Source: Thereva unica (taxonomy: Eukaryota; Arthropoda; Insecta; Diptera; Therevidae). Taken from it: a DNA stretch of 64,000 nt. The stretch spans positions 141,408,876 through 141,472,875 of the forward strand of contig OX465281.1 of assembly GCA_949987705.1 (NCBI GenBank), written 5' to 3'. The position numbers and the translations under genes were made by a program. Below the pieces are notes generated by a model that ran no database searches, was not told where the DNA came from, and saw nothing but the letters and a program-made list of their open reading frames with translations. Position 1 is the stretch's first letter, and each line of letters starts with the position of its first letter. Below, in pieces: positions 53,045-61,422 of the stretch.

Positions 53045-56000
53045 ATGAGTCAGAGGCAGGTCAGCCTATCAGGGGCGACAAAACGAGGCCGGCCTGCGAC
53101 AGTGGGCAAGCAAGATGCTCTCAACCTCTTGGGACGACACATTCGTGATATATTTCATCCAAAATCCGAAAATTTGGTCAGCAAAAATTTCCCGATTTGG
53201 ATAACGTTGGCTCGAGAGTTCCAGAACCGCGTTTTGCCATCGACCATCTACACATATGCGTGTGAATTCAAAAAGGAATTGAAATCAAATCAAGATGAGG
53301 AGGATGGGATGGATGATAGTTATCTATCTGTCCACGAAAAAATGACGTCTACCTTCAACAATTCTTCGCTGTTATTCGAAAAAGATATAAAACTGGAGAT
53401 TCCGTTGAAAAAAAGCGAATTCATGGATTTCACGGAGGTCTACAAGAGAAAATGCCATGGTAGACAAAAAGGATACAGAGCGGCGGTGCGATTCAAACCA
53501 GGAGCATATTCTGATATGATTTTCGAGGAAATCGTGAAGGCGACGAAATTGTGTTGTGCATTCAAAATTCAAACAACCTACGTTTCACTCAGTTACCATA
53601 CTGGATACATAAAAGGTCAGTTATAAAAAAAAAAACAATTAGTCAGTCAGTTATCAGTCAGTCATCAAAAAAAGAATCAGAATTTTTCTTTCTTCTTTTT
53701 TTAAAGGGCAGACTTTATGGGCTTAGTAGATAAAAAAATGTTTTTTAATTAGGGGTAAGTCGGCTATTGTGGAAATAATGTGTTGATGCCTCATAAATCC
53801 TTCATAAATATTAAATTATAAATAACATTTTCAAAATTAAAATGTTTATTTATTATTTTTTGTAATAAATCGGTATATTGCGGTAAATATGCATTTTATG
53901 AACTTCCGAACTTCCCACAATAGCCGACTTACCCCTAATAAAATAAAATGAATTTTAGTTAATAGTTTGAATGAATTTTATAGCTGTTTGCAAGTGTGGA
54001 TCGTTCTTGTGCATCGATATCAACTTTGAAAAGGATCCCAACCAAATTTTGTATTTTGACCCTTGCCTTCAGCGAAAAGTACGGGAAGATGTCTAACGGA
54101 GTCAAATCACCGTCTCAAAAATCGAAGGAAATGTTAGAAGCTTTGATGACAGGTGCGTTGAATTGGTTGCGTTAATGATTTAAACTTGTTCAAAGAACGA
54201 TTTCCATATTCAAATGACATTTTTAATATATTTTAGGAGATGAAGAGTTGGATCAAATAATGGAGGACGTTGAAGACGGCGCAGATGATCCAGGGACTGA
54301 GGACAACTTCTCACTAAAATTGCAGGCCCAATTAGAGAAGCTGGAAGAAAGCGTGAAAGTCACTGAAAATAAGTGGTCAGCTTGGGGTGCTGCAATCAAA
54401 GAGGAAGTTGACAGCGACTTGAAGCAACGGGCAGGGTCAGAAATCAGCCCATATCATTTGCCTGATTTGGGCAAATACCTCTTGAAACATCTGGCATTAC
54501 TTCCGATTTGGTCGGGCATTCGTAGGGATGACTTCGAGTCCGAAAGAATACTTGGTACATCATCAGCGAGTGAAAACGGGTTTAAAGTTTTGAAAACTGA
54601 TGTCTTCCCAGACTTGCCGTGTAGGGTGGACTATTTTGTTGAAAAAAGTATCGAATACCTAATGGGCGCAAAACAGAGTCCGCTGGAGGGCAACTGTTTC
54701 CGCCCTATGTCCCATGAGGGATTAAAGGGGCACAAAGAAGAAGAAAGAAGAATGGGGAAGATGAATATCATTGAAGCTAGTCAAAGCAGCATTTCTGAGG
54801 AGAGAAGCACAGGTGAGTCATCTCTTTTTTTAATCTTGGCATACAAGAGCCAGTATAGAAAACAAATATCTCACTTGTAATTCTTATTTTTCAGATCTTC
54901 AAATTAGCGTAGGAGATAATGAGCCTGATTCGAGGCCTGATGCGATTGACTGTCCGGCGTGTAAGGATCATTTGCCCTTTCCTCGAACGTGTGCTAAATG
55001 TGCTGCAGGAATTCATCCTTTGCTAGGATGCTCTTATCCACGCTATGAGAATGTTGATGACGAGAGATATGGGGAGGAAAGGATATGTCGAAATTGTCAC
55101 TTTACCACATCTGCTCGTAAAGTGAAGAAACTGACTGGTTTTGTTCCACCATCGAAAAAGAAACTTGTCGACTTATGTCAAAATGATGCTTTAGAAGATC
55201 GTTCTCATACAAAAAAGAAAAGAAAAAGTAAGCAAGACATTCATGTTTTATATTTATAATAATATTGTATTTATATATATTGTGTTATGCTATGTATATG
55301 CTGTTCTGTATTTTTATTAACCATAACATTTTTTTGTAGCAGGTGCTATTCCACTGGAAGTGCCTTCTCCATCGATTGTATCCAACGACTCTAATAGTGA
55401 CCCATATAGCAAATCTGATGACAAAGTTGCAATAGCATCTCACAATAGCGACTCTGATGACGAAGCTCCAATTGCATCTCAGAAAACTGTTCAGTTGGTG
55501 AGAGAAATCGAAAACTGGCGAGGCAAAGTAGAAAAAACTAAGTCGAAAGCACTTTATTATGGAGATCGCAAAGAATTGCTCAAAGATGCAATTACCTCAA
55601 AGCGTTCCCATCAAATTGACGTTTTGAAAAACGGGAATCATACTACCGCAAAACTCATCACAGTGAAGGGTCAAAAAATTTGCGTCGTAAATACGTGTGC
55701 TTTCGACAGCATTGCACAATTGCTTTATGTATCAATTTGCGATAATGACACGTTAAGAGAAAAGGTACCTAATCAATTGATATTTGATTCCATCTATTAG
55801 TTACTTTTTCGAAGCATAATATTTGTTCGTTAAACATACAATTTCGCTTTACTTCAGATCGCGACTTGCCACGATAAATTTTCGCAGTTTATTTTGAACT
55901 TACATAAAAATGGTATCATTTGTGATACGTATCCTAAAAGAGCAGAAGTTCTGCTTGAAAACAAAGTATTGAAAAAGATGGACAGCAATCCCGGAATCTT

Positions 56001-56660
56001 CGGTCTGCAAGCTGCTTCAAATGTAGTGGATTTGGCTGCATCGCTGACGAAAGATTTTTCGGCCATCCAGGAGATCTTGAAATGCTCGAAAAAAGAATGC
56101 CCTGTAGGAAATGAGACCAGGAAGATAAAGCTAATTCGTTTGTTTGATAGCCGAATTGCACAATCGAACTGCAATTTGGTGGAAGCTTGCGATAACTCCA
56201 ATCCGTGCCAAGGAAGTAAAAAAGGAACCTGTTCTGGAAATAGAACAAATGTTATAACAGAAATCGGTACGTTAAATTTTTTTTTACTTTAAGTTAAACA
56301 CTGTTTCAATAACATGCAATCAATTTTTATTCTTCTGTTTTAACAGGTCACATTTTGCTGGTCGAAGTTATCAATGAAAATCCCATGAAGATGAGCAATC
56401 CAATAGCGGTGAAGCAGCTTCCAAAAACCGTCTTGAGTCCGATCGGCGACGGCACAACATTGCGATTGTTGGGAGCTATTGCTTACAAGGGCCCTTCCAC
56501 AATCACACCAGGTCGCACAACAAAAGTAGCTCATTACACAGCTGTTTGTTTGAGGAATCACACTTGGTACGAGTACGATGATGCGTACCCGAAACGCAAG
56601 CGGAGTTTAACTGATGGCGCGAAAATTGTCCCTGAACTATTGATGTTTTCAAAATTATGA
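53045..56660 (+). pseudogene. Seven-exon transposase-derived gene with C-terminal Cys/His protease-like domain
   Basis: Exons inferred from frame and GT-AG sites: 53045-53615, 53984-54152, 54237-54812, 54895-55227, 55343-55764 (or from 55340; TAGCAG acceptor), 55858-56266, 56347-56660. Exons 1-2 give a DNA-binding-like start (ATKRGRPATV), FTEVYKRK and CKCGSFLCIDI. Exon 3 gives SPYHLPDLGKYLLKHLALLPIWSGI, then ASENGFKVLKTDVFPDLPCRVDYFVEK. Exon 4 has a zinc-binding-like CAKCAAGIHPLLGCS and YGEERICRNC. Exons 5-7 hold NTCAFDSIAQLLY and HYTAVCLRNHTWYEYDD, a likely Cys/His catalytic pair. By memory this order matches abundant insect transposase-like proteins (NOF/MULE-like), but their central DDE region, expected between exons 2 and 3, is missing. 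Exon 2 needs a one-base correction to join exon 3, so I call it a probable pseudogene; it might instead be a domesticated gene with a sequence error. Confidence 0.7.
53749..53938. mobile_element. 190-bp MITE in intron 1
   Basis: Perfect 24-bp inverted repeats (53749-53772, 53915-53938) begin TTAGGGGTAAGTCGG. A TA at each edge could be the target duplication. It lies wholly inside the first intron of the multi-exon gene. Confidence 0.88.
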
Positions 56661-56689
56661 TATTGGGGTCGATTCTCAGATCCGGCGGA

Positions 56690-58240
56690 TCGGGCACTCC
56701 CGCCGCAGTTCAGACTCACTTTTGGCAACAAAGTGTGCAGAACATTCAGTTACAGCAAACATTTAGTAGAGAAGCATTTCACATTTACTGATATTTTCGA
56801 GAGTTCTGTAGAGCAAAGTCCGATATATGAGAACTGTGTAAGAGGAAGCATTTTAGCTAGCAAAGATTTAACAGTACTTACTTATGGCACTTCTGGTTCT
56901 GGAAAGACGTATGCATTACTAGGTAAGTCTCCTATTCGGGTTCATTTTGCTTATGTTTTTAAATATCGTTCATTTTCAGGAAATTATAATAATTTCCAAA
57001 ATAAGTGTGCTGGACGACACTCCAGTTAAGGCGGAAGATGACCTCAGAAATCAGTTTTTGCCACTACCTAAGGAAGTTGTTCTTATGCACAATAATAAAA
57101 TCATCAATGAGCAGCACAAGTTTCAATCCAGCGAGCATGGGAGATGGACAGTCTTCATTTGGATTTCGTTTGTTGAAATATACAACGAAGCTGTTTGTGA
57201 CTTGATGAATGCTTCCCAATCGAACACATTAAAGAAGAACGGACTTAAAAATATTGAATGTTTTCGTAAAGAATTGGACATCTGAACGATTTACTTTTTG
57301 AAGAGAATATTACGTAAGTGATAATATGTATTACAAAATACCTTAAACAAATATTCTTAATATTTACAGTCAAGGCTTACGCAGCAGCAGAAATCCTTAA
57401 TTCAGCATTTGCCACTACCTAAGGAAGTTGTTCTTATGCACAATAATAAAATCATCAATGAGCAGCACAAGTTTCAATCCAGCGAGCATGGGAGATGGGC
57501 AGTCTTCATTTGGATTTCGTTTGTTGAAATATACAACGAAGTTGTTTGTGACTTGATGAATGCTCCCCAATCGAACACATTAAAGAAGAATGGACTTAAA
57601 ATTATTGAATGTTTTCGTAAAGAATTGAACATCTGAACGATTTACTTTTTGAAGAGAATATTAGGTAAGTGATAATATGTATTACAAAATACCTTAAACA
57701 AATATACTTAATATTTACAGTCAAGGCTTACGCAGCAGCAGAAATCCTTAATTCAGCATTTGCCAATGCCTAAGGAAGTTGTCCTTATGCACAATAATAA
57801 AATCATCAATGAGCAGCACAAGTTTCAATCCAGCGAGCATGGGAGATGGACAGTCTTCATTTGGATTTCGTTTGTTGAAATATACAACGAAGTTGTTTGT
57901 GACTTGATGAATGCTCCCCAATCGAACACATTAAAGAAGAACGGACTTAAAATTATTGAATGTTTTCGTAAAGAATTGAACATCTGAACGATTTACTTTT
58001 TGAAGAGAATATTACGTAAGTGATAATATGTATTACAAAATACCTTAAACAAATATTCTTAATATTTACAGTCAAGGCTTACGCAGCAGCAGAAATCCTT
58101 AATTCAGCATTTGCCAATACCTAAGGAAGTTGTTCTTATGCACAATAATAAAATCATCAATGAGCAGCACAAGTTTCAATCCAGCGAGCATGGGAGATGG
58201 ACAGTCTTCATTTGGATTTCGTTTGTTGAAATGTACAACG
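56690..58240 (+). pseudogene. Kinesin-6 (subito-like) motor-domain fragment with amplified exon
   Basis: The first exon (to 56922) reads HFTFTDIFESSVEQSPIYENC and ends in the P-loop TYGTSGSGKTYALLG, a kinesin ATP-binding motif closest to kinesin-6. A GT-AG intron follows (56923-56979). The next exon reads VLDDTPVKAEDDLRNQFL, SSEHGRWTVFIWISFVEIYNE and CDLMNA, the conserved middle of a kinesin-6 motor. Joining the two exons needs a frame change, and a TGA follows KELDI or KELNI in the first three units. Another GT-AG intron leads to VKAYAAAEILNSAF. Exon plus intron is then repeated in 351-bp units. The microtubule-binding half of the motor, the tail and the gene start are absent. It is a partial copy, not a working kinesin. 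Confidence 0.7.
57058..58240 (+). repeat. Tandem 351-bp exon-intron units (3.4 copies)
   Basis: Units begin near 57058, 57409, 57760 and 58111. Each contains the FVEIYNE exon, an intron of about 60 bp and the start of the next exon. The fourth breaks off at 58240 (ATGTACAACG). The first junction shares TTTGCCA with the unit end, so microhomology may have seeded the duplication. Units differ at only a few bases. Confidence 0.95.
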
Positions 58241-58672
58241 CCACACTGGCAATGAATTTTCAAATAAATTTTCCCAAGTCCAATTTCTTAACAAATAAAC
58301 ATTTATTTATTCCAAATCTATGTTGATGTTGTTTTTTGTTACTAGGCGTGCGAGCATGCCCAGGAGGGCTCGTATATGTTCGGCCTTTCAGCCAGATGAA
58401 CATTAATCTATATTTATTTATGTGGTTGGCCTTTAAAAAAACCCTGATGTCGATCCCATGCAGATTGGCCAGAAGAGCAGGGATGTCGTCTTTTATCAGC
58501 TTACGTGTGTTAAGGTAGTCAAATGTTTAATAGGCTGCAATGGCCTATATAAAAACCACTATGATTGTTGGTATCAAAATAATTTATGATAAATTCACCA
58601 CCCGAGGTGAGTTTTTTTTACTTTTTGTTGATACTGAGTACGTTCAGTGGCTGGTGCTACACGGAGGACTAA
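58241..58672. other. Gene-free stretch
   Basis: No confident gene. A minus-strand frame (LNTRKLIKDDIPALLANLHG, then IDIRVFLKANHINKYRLMF, about 58520-58400) is open but not recognised. Confidence 0.4.
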
Positions 58673-59022
58673 AGCCCCAGCTATAATGCACGTATGAAAC
58701 GCACGTCATCTGGGCGGTCTTGTGGAAAGGAATGGTCTCGGCTATATTGGACGTACGTCGTTCATGGTTTCGTTAAGTATCGTTAAACGTAAGAATGCGA
58801 AAAGAACCGCGCTCAACGCACGTTTTGTGATATGATTTGTAGTTTCATTTATGCCAGTTGATTTTTGATGGTGTTTTGTGAATTTTAAAGAAAAAAGTGT
58901 ATTGGAAATATTGTGCATTTGTGAATTTTAATAATTTTAAACTTTGGAAAAACTTTTCGGATACACAAACCATTGGACCTTTGACGAAAGTTTGTTTTCT
59001 TGCGTGCATTATAGTTGGGCCT
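58673..59022. mobile_element. PIF/Harbinger-type MITE, 350 bp
   Basis: The left end AGCCCCAGCTATAATGCACG (58673-58692) and the right end, reverse complemented AGGCCCAACTATAATGCACG (59003-59022), are inverted repeats with two mismatches. TAA flanks both sides (58670-58672, 59023-59025), as in Harbinger insertions. No coding capacity. Confidence 0.75.
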
Positions 59023-59025
59023 TAA

Positions 59026-59874
59026 GACGAACGGTGAAACCGGTTTTAAAGGAGAGAATCGAAGTGCGGGAAGGGAAAGTACGACGCACTTAACGAAAGA
59101 ATTTTCACCCAAAAAGGACCCCGCACCATTCCTATGGGAATTTGGTCCCGGTGGATTTGGCTGAAAATTTAATATGTTGTTCTACTAATCCTTCTGATCA
59201 AATGTCTCCACCACCGGCACAAAGCTGAAAAATTCATACTTTTCTGAATTTTTAGCGATTATTCGCACCAATTATGGCTCCTTCAAAAAAGGTACTTTTT
59301 GATCGATTTAGTCATGTTTTCACAAGAAATCATCAAAGAAACTTCTAAAAATAGAAAAAATTAACGTTCTGTGTCCAGCGAAAACATTAACATAACAAAA
59401 AAGTTATTATCGAATAACTTATTATGTTAAAACTTTGTTCGGTGCTCGATTTTTTTGCTCCTAAAAACGACTATAAGGCTTTCTTATAACAGCGGTTTTT
59501 TAGTGGTTGAAATAATTCGTTAACAAATGCATTCGTTTCATACATCCTTTACATGTTTATGTGTCTCATTCTTTATAAGAAACGTTTGTTCGCACATTAT
59601 TTACGCGTCATGATATAAGCATATTGTGTACACGAAGGAGGAGTAAAACTTGTGCTCTTTCTTATTCTATATTCGTAAGTATTTATTTTTGCCTTATTTT
59701 GTTTATTTTTGCCCAGTTTCACCTTTTACTTTGTGACGCTAACTCGTCGATAAGTTAATTAATAATACACTTTTTTTTAACAAGGTTACTACATTTATTA
59801 CATATTTTAAGGGCCAGAAAAAAATCCATTACGAGAATTGCATCAAAACTATCTGATATCAGTGAACCTAAACT
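59026..59874. other. Gene-free stretch with one strong hairpin
   Basis: The hairpin AAGTTATT-ATCG-AATAACTT (59401-59420) is extended by TTAACATAA (59387) against TTATGTTAA (to 59430). Nothing else recognised; it may be the left part of the ISL2EU element that follows. Confidence 0.5.
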
Positions 59875-61420
59875 ATGTCAAACAGAAATCGACGTCGTTG
59901 TTACGTGTGTGATGATCTATTAAATGTTCAACAATTATCTCGGATCAGTGGAGATGACAATGCTGGAAAAAGAAATATAGCTATTTTGCGCCGTGCTGCA
60001 TTTGGGAGACCACCACTTGATGTGACAGACTTGACTCAAATATGCATCAATTGCAATCGTTCTATACTACGTGAATTGGACGATTTACAACAAGACTCGA
60101 ATTGTTTGAGATTAAACGTTCTGTATCAGACCAGAAATGCAACATGTGTAATCTGCAATTCGGATGTAGATGTGAGGAGAGTTTCTCTTGAATGCAGAGT
60201 GAATGTCTTCGTCGTTCAGAATATTTACATGCCAGCAGATGTAAGATCGTGTGCTCATCATTTGGATGACTTAAGTTTTTTTCAACGCCATGTTCTCCCA
60301 AATCTGCGTTCCATCAATAGGTTTTACGCTTTGCAAGGCCAAGAACTGCAATTATTTCTGGGAGCACTTCGTGAAAATGCTAAGTCGCAACTAAGATTCA
60401 ACGATGAAAATGACTTCACAGAAGAGGAGTTTGCATCATTTTCGCCCGTATCCAAAGAGCAGTTCCAAGATCTCTACACTTTCTGTGATCCTGTTCCTCG
60501 TGATTCTGGTCACCGATACGTTGATAAAAGAGATTTGCTAAGTTTCCTGTGTAAGATGCGTCAAGGTCTCCCGGATGAATTCTTGAAAGTCATATTTGGA
60601 TATTCAAGTCGACAAGCGACAAGCTTAGTAATCTCCACGGTCAGACAATCGTTAATTCAACGATTCGTTCCTGCAAACATTGGAGTTGGGTCGATTACAA
60701 GAGAAGAATTCATCGAACAACACGTGAATGAATTCTCCAACGAGTTATATAATCCTGATGCATGAGTCCCCCGAGCGATTGTATACGTAGACGGTACATA
60801 CACCTTTATTCCAAAAAGCAGCAACTTCCGCTTCCTTCGGCACTCATTTAGCTCTCATAAAGGACGTCATTTATTGAAACCAGTACTAGTAGTTGCACCT
60901 GACGGTTATATACTGGACAAACACGGCCCATATTTTTCTGACAGTCGCAACAACGATGCCCAAATACTGCGGAATGAATTCGACCGAGACGCTGAAAGTT
61001 TAAGGCAATGGATAGAAGAAGGAGATATTTTCGTAGTCGACAGAGGTTATAGGGATGTCACTGAATTGTTGCAACGATTGGATATCCAGTATCAAATGCC
61101 AGCTCTTCTTGCTCGAGGTCAACGTCAACTACCCACAGAAGAAGCTAATCAGCCGCGAACTTGTGACTAAAACCAGATGGATAGTTGAGGCTCGACGGTC
61201 ATATAAAATCAATCTTCAAGTTCTTGAAGCAAGTATTACAGGTGACGCATCTTCAAAATCTGGGTGATTTCTATCGGATTGCTGGTGCAATAATCAATAA
61301 ATATCATCCAACTGTCAACATGGACTATTGCACTGCAGAAACTGCTCTGATTTTACTCGAAAAGGCGAAAGAGCCTAACACAGTTCAAGCAAGGGTAGAA
61401 GTTGAAAATCTCCATAGTAG
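59875..61420 (+). pseudogene. ISL2EU (IS4EU)-type transposase, broken
   Basis: ATG 59875 opens a 296-aa part with Cys pairs (CYVCDD, CINCNRS, CVICNS) and a helical region (RDLLSFLCKMRQGLPDEFLK, then FGYSSRQATSLVIS). TGA 60763-60765 interrupts the frame, which continues as RAIVYVDGTYTFI (first catalytic Asp), HSFSSHKGRHLLKPVLVVAP, GDIFVVDRGYRDV (second Asp) and QYQMPALLARGQRQLPTEEAN. A frameshift near 61150 leads to VTKTRWIVEA (catalytic Glu). A second near 61200-61230 leads to LGDFYRIAGAIINKYHP. The DDE_4-type core and the TEEAN..VTK.RW.VE stretch fit ISL2EU transposases. The second gene these elements often carry was not seen. The 3' end is cut at about 61422 by a LINE poly(A) tail. Confidence 0.82.
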
Positions 61421-61422
61421 AA

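Noticed and set aside
56690..58240. A functional kinesin gene
   Set aside because: Only part of the motor is present, the exon join changes frame, the repeated exon has a conserved stop, and the microtubule-binding half is missing.
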